Assembly (NCBI RefSeq): GCF_004795105.1 | Contig: NZ_SSBL01000017.1 | Span: 1 to 64,000, forward strand | DNA length: 64,000 nt | DNA from: Streptomyces sp. A0642 | Lineage (GTDB): Bacteria; Actinomycetota; Actinomycetes; Streptomycetales; Streptomycetaceae | Direction: 5' to 3' | Part shown: piece by piece, positions 52,818-61,377 of the stretch | Layout: each line of letters begins with the position of its first letter | How positions within the stretch are numbered: the first letter of the stretch is position 1 | Translations under genes and position numbers: made by a program | The notes under the pieces: model-generated | Database searches by the model: none | What the model was told of the DNA's origin: nothing | What the model saw: the letters and a program-made list of their open reading frames with translations, nothing else

Positions 52818-53555
52818 TCAGGGAGCGTCAGGCAGATCAGCGCTTCGCGTCCGGTAAGTGGGTGAGAGCGCTGACACCGCCGCCCGGGCGAGGGGCAGGA
52901 ACGCGAGCAGCACGGCGGCGACGGCCGACCCGCCGAGCACCGCGCCGGCCAGCACGTCGTGCGGATAGTGCGCGCCCACCATGACCCGCAGCAGCGCCGC
53001 CGCCCCGGCCAACGGCAGCGCGACGGCGGCGAGGCGCGGCCGCAGCAGCGCCAGGCCCACGGCCAGGCCGGCCGCGAGAGTGGCGTGGTTGCTCGGGAAC
53101 GACCAGTCACCGGGCGGCGGGCAGGGGGCGAGCGTCGCGGCTTCGCGGACCAGGACCCGGCAGGGGCGTTCCTCGTCGACGACGAGCTTCACGGCCTCGC
53201 TGGCCGCGTACGCGAGCACGGTGCCGATGCCGGTGAGCACGGCCCCGGCCGAGACCCGGGTGTCCGCCCGGCGTACGGCACTCCAGCAGACCCACGCCAG
53301 CAGCAGCCCGAGAACCACCAGCGCCGCGTCGCAGGCCGCCTCCAGCAGCGAGGCCGCCCAGGAGGGCGCATCGGCCACCATCCCCGTCACCGATCGGTAG
53401 GCGGACGCCGAAAGGCCGTCCTTCACCTCCACCACGCGTTTCGTCCCCAGGCCCCCCGGGGCGAGGCCGGCGACGGCGGCCGTGCCCGCACCCAGGACGA
53501 CGCAGGCGAGCAGGGGCCGCGCGGTCCGGGTTCCGCTTCCGGTTTCTCTTCTCAT
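52818..53555 (-). CDS. PAP2 superfamily membrane phosphatase
   Basis: 245 residues with five to six hydrophobic segments. PAP2 motifs are visible: 'KLVVDEERPC' (KxxxxxxRP, about 129-138), 'PSNHATLAAG' (about 161-170) and 'RVMVGAHYPHDVLAGAVLG' (about 197-215). It should dephosphorylate lipid phosphates such as undecaprenyl pyrophosphate or phosphatidate. The ATG at 53555 is chosen; upstream frame lacks domain content. The long loop before the first motif carries Cys pairs (PC...APC). Confidence 0.88.
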   Translation of the reverse strand: MRRETGSGTRTARPLLACVVLGAGTAAVAGLAPGGLGTKRVVEVKDGLSASAYRSVTGMVADAPSWAASLLEAACDAALVVLGLLLAWVCWSAVRRADTRVSAGAVLTGIGTVLAYAASEAVKLVVDEERPCRVLVREAATLAPCPPPGDWSFPSNHATLAAGLAVGLALLRPRLAAVALPLAGAAALLRVMVGAHYPHDVLAGAVLGGSAVAAVLLAFLPLARAAVSALSPTYRTRSADLPDAP

Positions 53556-53654
53556 GGAAGCCGAACCTAGGAGCGGGGGAGGCGAAGGTCCCGGACCGAA
53601 CGGCGGGGGCGACCCCTGACGAAGGTCGGGGGTCGGCTCGCTCCCGCTCTTCCC

Positions 53655-53673
53655 ATCTGACGCATCGTCAGTT
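53655..53673. promoter_or_regulatory. Inverted-repeat operator (CGTCAG family), site 5
   Basis: ATCTGACGCATCGTCAGTT, 14 bases upstream of the flavin reductase start, where it would cover the promoter or the Shine-Dalgarno region. Confidence 0.75.
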
Positions 53674-53687
53674 CTAATCGAGGAGTG

Positions 53688-54317
53688 ATGGGACACGCAG
53701 GCATGGCCGCAACCGCCGTCCGCTACCTCCGGTCCGTCGGCGCTCCGACGGCCACCGGCCCGGTGCCGGTCGATCCGCTGCCGCGCCCCGCCCTGCGGGC
53801 CGTCGCCGACGACGAGCGGCTGCCGCTCGACCGGGGCGAGTTCCGCCGCGTGCTGGGGCACTTCGCGAGTGGGGTCACCGTCGTCACCGCGCACGCACCG
53901 GACGACCCGGGCGGCCCGGCCGGCTTCGCCTGTCAGTCGTTCGCCTCGCTCTCGCTGGATCCGCCGCTGGTCACGTTCATGGTCGCCCGCACGTCCGCGA
54001 CCTGGCCGCGCATCGCCCGCGCCGGGGCGTTCTGCGTCAACATCCTGGGCGCGGACCAGGGAGCGCTGTGCCGGGGCTTCGCCGTCAGCGGGGCCGACAA
54101 GTTCGCCGGGGTGGCCCACTCCCCCGCCCCCGCCACCGGTTCACCCCTGCTGGACGGCGTTCCCGCCTGGGCCGACTGCCGTATCCAGGCCGTCCACACC
54201 GGCGGCGACCATCTGATCGTGGTCGGGCGGGTGGAGGCGCTGGGCGCGGCGGCCGACGGGGAGGGGCCCGGCCCCCTGCTCTTCCACCGGGGCACGTTCG
54301 GCCGTTTCAGCGGCTGA
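53688..54317 (+). CDS. Flavin reductase family (FMN-binding split barrel) protein
   Basis: About 209 residues. After a variable N-terminus, 'FRRVLGHFASGVTVVTAHA' (about 46-64), 'GFACQSFASLSLDPPLVTFMVARTSATWPRI' and 'FCVNILGADQGALCRGFA' are the flavin reductase signature, as in the HsaB/NtaB-type reductase partners of two-component monooxygenases. It would supply reduced flavin. AGGAG lies at 53681-53685; start ATG 53688, with GTG 53685 and ATG 53703 as alternatives. Tail-to-tail with the MFS gene. Confidence 0.87.
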   Translation: MGHAGMAATAVRYLRSVGAPTATGPVPVDPLPRPALRAVADDERLPLDRGEFRRVLGHFASGVTVVTAHAPDDPGGPAGFACQSFASLSLDPPLVTFMVARTSATWPRIARAGAFCVNILGADQGALCRGFAVSGADKFAGVAHSPAPATGSPLLDGVPAWADCRIQAVHTGGDHLIVVGRVEALGAAADGEGPGPLLFHRGTFGRFSG

Positions 54318-54322
54318 GCGGC

Positions 54323-55648
54323 TCACTTCACGATGACGGCCACCGGCACTCCGGCCCGGCGGATCATGAGGGCCATCAGCGCCGCCATCGCGCACAGCGC
54401 GCCGGCCGCGTACCAGACCACGTCGTACGAGCCGAAGTGGTCGCGCGCCACCCCGCCCAGGAACGCCACCAGCGCCGCGCCCACCTGGTGGGAGGCGAGG
54501 ACCCAGCCGAAGACGATCGCACTGTCGTCGCCGTACTGCTCCCGGCACAGGGCCAGCGTCGGCGGGACCGTGGCGACCCAGTCGAGTCCGTAGAACACGA
54601 TGAAGAAGACCATCGGCGGGTGCACCGACGGCGCCATCAGGACCGGCAGGAACAGCAGCGAGACGCCGCGCAGCGCGTAGTAGACGGCCAGCAGGCGGCG
54701 GGCGTCGAAGCGGTCGGTGAGCCAGCCCGAGAAGACCGTTCCGATGATGTCGAAGACGCCGATCACGGCGAGCAGCGAGGCCGCGGCGGTGATGGGCATG
54801 TGGTGGTCGTGCGCCGAGGGCACGAAGTGGGTGCGGATCAGGCCGTTGGTCGAGGCGCCGCAGATCGCGAACGACCCGGCGAGCAGCCAGAACGGTCCGG
54901 TGCGGGCCGCGTCGAACAGGACGCGTACGGTCCGGCTCGCCGCCCCCCGCGCGGGCGCGGGCTTGTCCACGTACGCGCCTCCGTACGGCGCGAGGCCCAC
55001 GTCGGCGGGGTGGTCGCGCATCAGCAACCAGACGAACGGCACGACGGCCAGCGCCGCCAGGGCGACGGTCACCGAGGCCGGCCGCCAGCCGTGCCGGTCG
55101 ACGATCCAGGCGCACAGGGGCAGGAAGACGAGCTGGCCCGAGGCGCCGGCCGCGGTGAGGATGCCGGTGACCAGGCCGCGGCGCGCGACGAACCAGCGGT
55201 GGGTGACCGTCGCGGAGAAGGACATCGCCATCGCGCCGGTACCGAGGCCGACGAGCAGCCCCCAATAGATCATCAGCTGCCAGGCGGCGGTCATCCAGAC
55301 GCTGGCCAGCGCACCGGCGGCGACGGCGCTGAGGGCCACGACCACCACCCGGCGGATGCCGAACCGGTCCATCAGCGCCGCGGCGAACGGTGCGGTGAGC
55401 CCGTACAACGCCATGTCGACGGAGACGGCGAGGCCGATCTCCCCCCGTGACCAGTCGAACTCCGCGTGGAGGGGGTCGATCAGCAGACCGGGCAGGGCGT
55501 TGAAGGCCGCGCCGCCGATGATCGTCACGAAGGTGACGGCGGCGACGATCCAGGCACGGTGGACGCGGCGACGGGGCGCCCGGCGGCCGGTTGGCGGGCT
55601 GTGGTCGCGAGCGGCGGGTTCGGTTGTCTGGGTCACGCCCCTCAGCAT
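54323..55648 (-). CDS. MFS transporter (OFA/monocarboxylate-type)
   Basis: 441 residues, about 12 transmembrane segments. 'ATVTHRWFVARRGLVTGILTAAGASGQLVFLPLCAWIV' is typical of the monocarboxylate/oxalate-formate branch, with 'WLTDRFDARRLLAVYYALRGVSLLFLP' in the second half. Likely uptake of an organic acid feeding the neighbouring CoA pathway (inference). The start at 55648 is uncertain; GTG 55636 is also in frame. Confidence 0.87.
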   Translation of the reverse strand: MLRGVTQTTEPAARDHSPPTGRRAPRRRVHRAWIVAAVTFVTIIGGAAFNALPGLLIDPLHAEFDWSRGEIGLAVSVDMALYGLTAPFAAALMDRFGIRRVVVVALSAVAAGALASVWMTAAWQLMIYWGLLVGLGTGAMAMSFSATVTHRWFVARRGLVTGILTAAGASGQLVFLPLCAWIVDRHGWRPASVTVALAALAVVPFVWLLMRDHPADVGLAPYGGAYVDKPAPARGAASRTVRVLFDAARTGPFWLLAGSFAICGASTNGLIRTHFVPSAHDHHMPITAAASLLAVIGVFDIIGTVFSGWLTDRFDARRLLAVYYALRGVSLLFLPVLMAPSVHPPMVFFIVFYGLDWVATVPPTLALCREQYGDDSAIVFGWVLASHQVGAALVAFLGGVARDHFGSYDVVWYAAGALCAMAALMALMIRRAGVPVAVIVK

Positions 55649-55848
55649 CCGGTCCGGCGCCCTCCCTCACGAGTGGCCCGAGGGACACGGTTCGCAAGGA
55701 TCGGGCCATGCCCGCCGTCCGCCCCCGGACCCGCGACCCGTATCCGCGTACGATGCGCGTCGATCGACGGCCGGGCAGGCGGCGCACGGTGTTCGCGTAC
55801 GCGCCGCTTCGCCCGCGTCCATTCTCTCCACGTCACCGGGGGCTTCTC

Positions 55849-56181
55849 ATGCAGTGGGCCGAACGCCAGCACTTCCATCACAGGTCCGCGCTGATGCAGG
55901 GCTGGGGCGCCCTTCTGCTGCTCGCGGCCTGTGCGTTGTGGGTGTGGCTGGGCTTCCTGCTGTGGGAGCAGGACGACACGCTGTACTGCTTCCGTGCCTC
56001 GTCGATCTGCGAACTGGACAGCACCCTGCCCAAGCAGGTGATCCTCCTGTCGCTCTCCGCGCCCCTCTCGGTGGCGGGATCGGCGCTGCTCGTCGCGGGC
56101 AGTGTGCGCCGGCAGACCACCGCACACGTCCTGCGGGTCATCGAGATGCAGCAGTCCGAGGAGCGGGCCCGCCGGAAGTAG
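55849..56181 (+). CDS. Small two-TM membrane protein of unknown function
   Basis: 110 residues. 'MQWAERQHFHHRS' is followed by two hydrophobic segments (about 18-38, 'GALLLLAACALWVWLGFLLW', and 63-82) with two Cys between them, and a charged C-terminus. A longer version from ATG 55708 would add an Arg/Pro-rich region. The 3' end overlaps the convergent DUF2809 gene by 44 bases. No family recognised. Confidence 0.55.
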   Translation: MQWAERQHFHHRSALMQGWGALLLLAACALWVWLGFLLWEQDDTLYCFRASSICELDSTLPKQVILLSLSAPLSVAGSALLVAGSVRRQTTAHVLRVIEMQQSEERARRK

Positions 56182-56557
56182 CCCCCGCGTGCGCCGCCCA
56201 CGCGGCCGCCGCCCCCACCGCGTACCAGAGCAGATCGGGTGCGTTGAACGTCGAGCCGAGCACCAGGCGCGCCACCGGGCTGTGTGCGGACAGTTCGGCG
56301 GGCAGACCGGTGAGCTGGAGGAACTCCACCGCCCAGCTGATCACCAGCCCCGAGCCGGCCACGGCGAGCGGCCGGGCGCGGGGTGCGCACAGGACGACGA
56401 GGGCGCAGACCAGGACGGTGTAGAGCGCGTCCCCCGCGTACTTGGCGACAGCGCCGTCCGCCACGGTACGCACCCCGAGCCCGGCGACGACGGTGAGAAG
56501 AGCCGCGACCACCGCCAGTGCGCGCGTGCGGAGGGGATTCCGGCCGCGCCCGTTCAC
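56138..56557 (-). CDS. DUF2809 (VanZ-like) membrane protein
   Basis: 139 residues, about four transmembrane segments. 'KYAGDALYTVLVCALVVLCAPRARPLAVAG', 'GLVISWAVEFLQLTGLPAELSAHSPVARLVLGSTFNAPDLLWYAVGA' is a DUF2809 signature; this group is related to VanZ. Function unknown. GTG 56557 overlaps the MFS stop (GTGA), so it is the second gene of that operon. Confidence 0.85.
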   Translation of the reverse strand: MNGRGRNPLRTRALAVVAALLTVVAGLGVRTVADGAVAKYAGDALYTVLVCALVVLCAPRARPLAVAGSGLVISWAVEFLQLTGLPAELSAHSPVARLVLGSTFNAPDLLWYAVGAAAAWAAHAGATSGGPAPRTAASR

Positions 56558-57915
56558 CCGATCCGCTCCAGTCGCCGGATCGGCCGGGCCGCCAGCAGCA
56601 CCCCCACCGCCAGCATGTTGATCACCGCACCGGCGAGCAGCACTTCCGGGGCGCCCACCCGGTCCGCGACCGGGCCCGCCAGCGCGCGGCCCGCCGCCAG
56701 CATCAGCAGGGAGCCGGCCACGTCGTACGCGTGCAGCCGGTTCAGCGCCTCCGGCGGCACGTGCGTCTGAACGGTCGTCGACCACATCACCAGCCAGAAC
56801 GCGAACGCCGCACCGGCCACGAACTGCCCGGCGCCCAGAGCGGCCACCGGCAGCCCGAGCCCCAGCACCACCAGGTTCACGCACACCCCGGCCAGGGCGA
56901 GGGCCCCCGCCGCCAGCGGGCGGTACGGCCGCAGCCGCAGGGCCAGCAGGCCGCCGGCGACGCTGCCCGCACCGTTCACCGCCATCATCGCGCCGTACGT
57001 CCCCGAACCGTGCGCCTCGGTGACCTCGACCGCGGTCAGCGGGAGCATGGGGCCGAGCACGGTGAAGCCGTACACCGTCCAGACCGCGATCACCCCCCAC
57101 AGCCAGCTGCGCGCCCTGAACTCGCGCCAGCCGTCTGCCAGTTCCGCGACGAACGTCCCGCGCGGCGCCTCGTCCGACGGGGCGGGGGCGAGCCTCAGCA
57201 GGAAGAGGCAGACACCGGACACGAGGAACGTCGACGCGTTCGCCGCATAGACCGCCCCGGCGCTCGCCAGCCCGACGAGCGCACCCGCGAAGGCCGGGCC
57301 CGCCATCGTCATCAGCGCCTCGGACACCCGCAGCACGGCGTTGGCGCGCTGCACGTCCGTCGCCACCCTGGGCGTCGTCGACGCGACCCCCGGCTGGAAG
57401 AGCGCCGCCCCCACCCCGGCCACCGCGCTCAGCGCGTACACCGCCCACAGCGGAGGGTTGCCGGTGGCGAAGGAGACCGCGAGCACCGAGGCGCCGATCA
57501 GCCGCAGCGCATCGGCGATGATCATCATCCGGCGCGGGGTGAAACGGTCAGCCAGGACCCCGCCGAAGAGCACGAACAGAGCCAGAGGGCCCATCCAGGC
57601 CGCCAGCGCGAACCCCACCGAGGAGTGCGGCCGCCCGGCGCCCAGCAGCCCCGCGGTGAGCGCCACGGGGATCATGCCGTCGCCGAAGAGTGCCGCGGTC
57701 CGCGCGACGAAGAAGAGCCGGAAGTTGCGGTTCCAGAGCCGGTCCGGTCCGACTGGCAGACGCGGCAACGAGGGCGCGTCCACTCCGAGCGGCAGCCGCG
57801 GCGACGACGGCGCGTCCCCTCCCGTTGGCAGGCGCGGCGACGACGGCGCCCCGCACGCGACGGCTGTGTGGTCCGCGGCGGGAATGCCCGCGAGGTCTGC
57901 TGACTTTTCCTTCAC
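56554..57915 (-). CDS. MFS transporter (enterobactin exporter EntS-like)
   Basis: 453 residues with about 12 membrane segments, preceded by a 60-residue tail containing three 'SPRLP.G.DAPS' repeats. 'NRNFRLFFVARTAALFGDGMIPVALTAGLL' and 'GGVLADRFTPRRMMIIADALRL' match the MFS_3 exporter group. The start is GTG 57915, just after the divergent promoter. A DasR-like GntR site lies between it and the GlxA-type gene. Substrate unknown; efflux is likely. Confidence 0.87.
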   Translation of the reverse strand: MKEKSADLAGIPAADHTAVACGAPSSPRLPTGGDAPSSPRLPLGVDAPSLPRLPVGPDRLWNRNFRLFFVARTAALFGDGMIPVALTAGLLGAGRPHSSVGFALAAWMGPLALFVLFGGVLADRFTPRRMMIIADALRLIGASVLAVSFATGNPPLWAVYALSAVAGVGAALFQPGVASTTPRVATDVQRANAVLRVSEALMTMAGPAFAGALVGLASAGAVYAANASTFLVSGVCLFLLRLAPAPSDEAPRGTFVAELADGWREFRARSWLWGVIAVWTVYGFTVLGPMLPLTAVEVTEAHGSGTYGAMMAVNGAGSVAGGLLALRLRPYRPLAAGALALAGVCVNLVVLGLGLPVAALGAGQFVAGAAFAFWLVMWSTTVQTHVPPEALNRLHAYDVAGSLLMLAAGRALAGPVADRVGAPEVLLAGAVINMLAVGVLLAARPIRRLERIG

Positions 57916-57935
57916 ACCGAGGACGTCTATCAGCT

Positions 57936-57951
57936 TATGGTCTACACCAGC
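57936..57951. promoter_or_regulatory. dre-like (HutC/GntR-type) operator
   Basis: TATGGTCTACACCAGC: the core TGGTCTACACCA matches the DasR-responsive element core TGGTCTAGACCA in 11 of 12 positions and contains the GTnTAnAC of HutC-subfamily GntR operators. It lies in the 58-base divergent promoter between the MFS and GlxA-type genes. Confidence 0.55.
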
Positions 57952-57973
57952 TAGTGCGAAAGGAGTCCGTACC

Positions 57974-58972
57974 GTGGCGCACCGGGTCGTCGTTCTCGCC
58001 CTCGACGGGCTGCTCCCCTTCGAACTGGGCATCCCGCAGAGGATCTTCGGCCGCTCGATCGGCACCGAGCCGCTCAACCGGGGCCGCAAACTGTACGACG
58101 TCGTGACCTGCTCGATCCGCCCGCCGGGTCCGGTCAGCACCGACGCGGACTTCACGATCACCGTCGAGAACGGCCCGGAGATACTCGCCACGGCCGACAC
58201 CGTGGTGATCCCCGCCAGCTACGAACTCGGGCCCGTCTACACCGAGGGCCGGCTGACCGACGAACTCGCCGCGGCGTTCGCGCACATCCGGCCGGGCACG
58301 CGCATGGTCTCCATCTGCACCGGCAGCTACGTTCTCGCCGCAGCCGGATTTCTCGACGGGCGGCCGGCCACCACCCACTGGTCCTCCGCCGACCACTTCC
58401 AGCAGCTGTTCCCCGCCGTCCGGGTCGACCCCGACGTCCTGTTCATCGACGACGGCGACGTTCTGACGTCCGCCGGGGTCGCCGCCGGCATCGACCTCTG
58501 CCTGCACATCGTGCGCCGCGACCACGGCGCCGCCGTCGCGAACGACGTCGCGCGGCGCACCGTCGTACCGCCGCACCGCGACGGGGGCCAGGCCCAGTAC
58601 ATCCAGCGGCCGGTCCCCGACCCGGGGACCTCCGCCACGGCCACCGCCCGCGCCTGGGCGCTCGGACGGCTGGAATCCCCGATCCAGCTGCGCGACATGG
58701 CGCAGCAGGAGTCGATGAGCGTACGGACGTTCACCCGGCGGTTCCGCGAGGAGGCCGGGATCAGCCCGGTCCAGTGGCTGACCCAGCAGCGGGTGGAGCT
58801 GGCCCGCCGGCTGCTGGAATCGACCGACCTGTCGGTCGACCGCATCGCGCGGGACGCCGGCTTCGGCACCGCCACGTCACTCCGGCAGCATCTTCAGGCG
58901 GCCCTGGGGGTGTCGCCGACCATGTACCGGCGAACGTTCCGGTCGACGTCGGCCGGGGTCCCGGGACGCTAG
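57974..58972 (+). CDS. GlxA family AraC-type transcriptional regulator (DJ-1/PfpI + HTH)
   Basis: 332 residues. N-terminal DJ-1/PfpI-like domain (about 1-180) with 'MVSICTGSYVLAAAGFLDGRPATTHW' holding the conserved Cys (about residue 116). Two C-terminal AraC HTH units (about 225-325): 'MAQQESMSVRTFTRRFREEAGISPVQWL' and 'VDRIARDAGFGTATSLRQHLQAALGVSPTMYRRTF'. GTG 57974 has AAGGAG 8 bases upstream. Divergent from the MFS operon, its probable target. Its end overlaps the convergent alcohol dehydrogenase by four bases. Confidence 0.93.
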   Translation: MAHRVVVLALDGLLPFELGIPQRIFGRSIGTEPLNRGRKLYDVVTCSIRPPGPVSTDADFTITVENGPEILATADTVVIPASYELGPVYTEGRLTDELAAAFAHIRPGTRMVSICTGSYVLAAAGFLDGRPATTHWSSADHFQQLFPAVRVDPDVLFIDDGDVLTSAGVAAGIDLCLHIVRRDHGAAVANDVARRTVVPPHRDGGQAQYIQRPVPDPGTSATATARAWALGRLESPIQLRDMAQQESMSVRTFTRRFREEAGISPVQWLTQQRVELARRLLESTDLSVDRIARDAGFGTATSLRQHLQAALGVSPTMYRRTFRSTSAGVPGR

Positions 58973-60018
58973 AAGACCAGCACCCCCCGGGCCACCCGCC
59001 CGTGGTGCGCGTCGTCCGCCGCCTTGGCGAAGTCCTCCACCGGGTAGGTCTCGGTGACCAGTTCGTCCAGCAGCAGCCGGCCCTCCCGGTACAGATCGGC
59101 GTACAGCGCGATGTCGCGCTGCGGGCGCGAGGAGCCGTAGCGGCAGCCGAGGATCGACTTGTCCAGGTACATCGACGAGACGAGGAACGACGCCTCGGCC
59201 GTCGCCGCCGGCACCCCCAGCAGGATCGCCTGGCCGTGCCGGTCGAGCAGGTCGATCGCGGTACGGATCAGCTCGGTGCGGCCCACGCACTCGAAGGCGT
59301 GGTCGGCGCCGTGCGGCAGGACCTCCCTGACCCCCTTCGCCGAGGTCAGGAAGTGCGTGGCGCCGAACTGCCGCGCCACGGCCTCCTTGCCGGGGTTGGA
59401 GTCGACCGCGACGATCGTCAGCGCACCGGCGATCCGCGCGCCCTGGATCACGTTGAGCCCGATGCCGCCGGTGCCGATCACGACGACGCTCTCGCCGCGG
59501 TCGACCTTGGCGCGGTTCAGTACGGCCCCCACTCCCGTCAGCACCCCGCAGCCGATCAGGGCGGCCGAGGTCAGGGGCAGGTCTGCGGGGATCCTGACCG
59601 CCTGCACGGCCTTGACCAGGGTCCGTTCGGCGAAGGCCGAGTTGGATGCGAACTGGTACAGCGGTGTGCCGCCGCGCGAGAACGGCTGACCGGGCATCCC
59701 GATCGCCTTGCGGCACATCGTGGGCCGGCCCCGGTCGCACTGTGCGCAGGCGCCGCAGCTGGCGAGGGTGGACAGGGCCACGTGGTCGCCCGGCGCGACA
59801 TGGCTCACGCCGGCGCCTACGGCTTCGACCACGCCCGCGCCCTCGTGGCCGAGCACGACCGGCAGGGGGAAGGGGATCGTGCCGTCGATCACCGACAGAT
59901 CGCTGTGGCAGAGCCCCGCGGCGGCGATGGCGACCAGCACCTCGCCGGGGCCGGGGCCGCGTATCTCCAGGTCGTCGACGACCTCGGTCCGTTTGCCGTC
60001 GAAGACGACGCCTCTCAT
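58969..60018 (-). CDS. Zinc-dependent alcohol dehydrogenase (MDR superfamily)
   Basis: 349 residues. Catalytic zinc motif 'AGLCHSDLSVIDGTIPFPLPVVLGHEGAGVV' (about 36-66), structural zinc cluster 'SCGACAQCDRGRPTMC' (about 87-102), NAD(H)-binding 'VIGTGGIGLNVIQGARIAGA' (about 172-191). It would oxidise an alcohol, or reduce an aldehyde, in the neighbouring pathway. ATG 60018 has GAGGGAG upstream. Monocistronic. Confidence 0.92.
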   Translation of the reverse strand: MRGVVFDGKRTEVVDDLEIRGPGPGEVLVAIAAAGLCHSDLSVIDGTIPFPLPVVLGHEGAGVVEAVGAGVSHVAPGDHVALSTLASCGACAQCDRGRPTMCRKAIGMPGQPFSRGGTPLYQFASNSAFAERTLVKAVQAVRIPADLPLTSAALIGCGVLTGVGAVLNRAKVDRGESVVVIGTGGIGLNVIQGARIAGALTIVAVDSNPGKEAVARQFGATHFLTSAKGVREVLPHGADHAFECVGRTELIRTAIDLLDRHGQAILLGVPAATAEASFLVSSMYLDKSILGCRYGSSRPQRDIALYADLYREGRLLLDELVTETYPVEDFAKAADDAHHGRVARGVLVF

Positions 60019-60376
60019 CCGGGCTCCCTCGCTAGGCCGAGCGACGCGCTCGGCGGTGGTGTTCCGTACTCCTGGGGCCGGAGGCCCCGTCAAGCCGCTC
60101 CACGCCCGGGACGAACGCCCACCCCGAACCCGTCCACACCCGGGACGGACGCCCCTTTTAAGCCCGTCCGGCGATTGAGGACCGGGGTTCCGGGGCAGCG
60201 CCCCGGCAACGCGCCCGCGCCCGGAAACCGGGGCGCGGCCCGCCGTAAGGGCGGAGGGCCGCAGGCCCACACAGCCCGCAAGCCACAGGACCGCAGGGCC
60301 ACCGGGCCGCGGCCCGTCCGCAGGGGCGGAGGCGGGCCTGCGCGAGACAACGCCAGCCCGCCCGCGGCGACGCGGG
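60019..60376. repeat. Intergenic region with a dispersed Streptomyces repeat
   Basis: 358 bases, no gene. At 60161-60183 it carries AGCCCGTCCGGCGATTGAGG, a variant of the widespread Streptomyces intergenic repeat also seen in inverse orientation at 43558-43581. The rest is made of short GGGCCGC-type hairpin-forming segments and CACCCGGGACGGACGCCC near-repeats. Confidence 0.6.
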
Positions 60377-61294
60377 CTACGCGTTGGGCCGCGCCGCTGC
60401 CTTCGCCGCCGCCGCCATCTCCTCCAGACGCGCCAGCATCGGCATCGGGTCCGTGCCCACCGTCCCCGGCAGGAAGTCCGCGATCCGTTCCGGTGTCCAC
60501 GCCGCCCCCTCCGCGTACCCCGCGCGCAGTTCCCTCGGCTGGGCCCAGACCGCGATCTTCGGGCCCGCGATCGTGTACACCTGGCCGGTGATCTTCTCCG
60601 CGCGGGCCCGCTCGCTCAGGAGGTAGACGACGAGCGCCGCCACGTCCTCCGGCTCGCCGATCTCCTTGAGCTCCATGGGGACGTTCGCGGACATCCGGGT
60701 ACGCGCCACCGGCGCGACCGCGTTCGCCGTGACGCCGTACTTGTGGAGGCCGAGCGCCGCGCTGCGGACCAGCGAGATGATGCCGCCCTTGGCCGCGCTG
60801 TAGTTCGCCTGGGCGACGCTGCCCTGGTGGTTGCCGCTCGTGAAGCCGATCAGCGTCCCGGCGCCCTCCTGCTTGCGCATGACCGCCGAGGCCGCCCGGA
60901 AGACGGTGAACGTGCCCTTGAGATGGGTGGCGACCACGGGGTCCCACTCCGCCTCGGACATGTTGAAGAGCATGCGTTCCCGCAGGATGCCGGCCACGCA
61001 GACGACCCCGTCGACGCGGCCGAACTCCGCGAGCGCGGTGTCGACGACCCGCTGCCCTCCGGCCATGGTGGAGATGTCGTCCGCCACCGCGACCGCCTCG
61101 CCGCCCGCCGCCACGATCTCCTTGACGACGGACTCGGCTATCTCACTGGCCGGTTCGCCGCCCTCGACGGAGACGCCGTAGTCGTTGACCACGACCCGCG
61201 CCCCTTCGGCCGCCGCGGCGAGCGCGACGGCTCGCCCGATGCCGCGTCCGGCGCCCGTCACGGCCACCACCTTGCCTGCCAAGAAGTTCCCCAT
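60377..61294 (-). CDS. Short-chain dehydrogenase/reductase (SDR)
   Basis: 305 residues. Cofactor motif 'VVAVTGAGRGIGRAVALAAAAEGARVVVNDYG' (about 9-40; Asp suggests NAD preference), 'DGVVCVAGIL' and the active-site 'YSAAKGGI' (Tyr-Ser-Ala-Ala-Lys, about residue 169). The C-terminal extension of about 60 residues is like the multifunctional/17-beta-HSD-type SDRs of acyl-CoA metabolism. Divergent from the cyclase gene across operator site 6. Confidence 0.92.
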   Translation of the reverse strand: MGNFLAGKVVAVTGAGRGIGRAVALAAAAEGARVVVNDYGVSVEGGEPASEIAESVVKEIVAAGGEAVAVADDISTMAGGQRVVDTALAEFGRVDGVVCVAGILRERMLFNMSEAEWDPVVATHLKGTFTVFRAASAVMRKQEGAGTLIGFTSGNHQGSVAQANYSAAKGGIISLVRSAALGLHKYGVTANAVAPVARTRMSANVPMELKEIGEPEDVAALVVYLLSERARAEKITGQVYTIAGPKIAVWAQPRELRAGYAEGAAWTPERIADFLPGTVGTDPMPMLARLEEMAAAAKAAARPNA

Positions 61295-61314
61295 GCCCGG
61301 CCCCTTCCCGCGGT

Positions 61315-61333
61315 TTCTGACGGTCCGTTAGAT
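61315..61333. promoter_or_regulatory. Inverted-repeat operator (CGTCAG family), site 6
   Basis: TTCTGACGGTCCGTTAGAT, 20 bases upstream of the SDR start and 44 bases upstream of the divergent cyclase start. One arm has a C-to-T change (CGTTAG). Confidence 0.7.
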
Positions 61334-61377
61334 TCTATGGGCCATCAGGTCCGCCGGCACAAGCCCCAGGAGGCCCC

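Noticed and set aside
54141..55787. Arg-rich minus-strand ORF overlapping the MFS gene
   Set aside because: Out-of-frame shadow of the transporter gene, which shows 12 membrane segments in the other frame.
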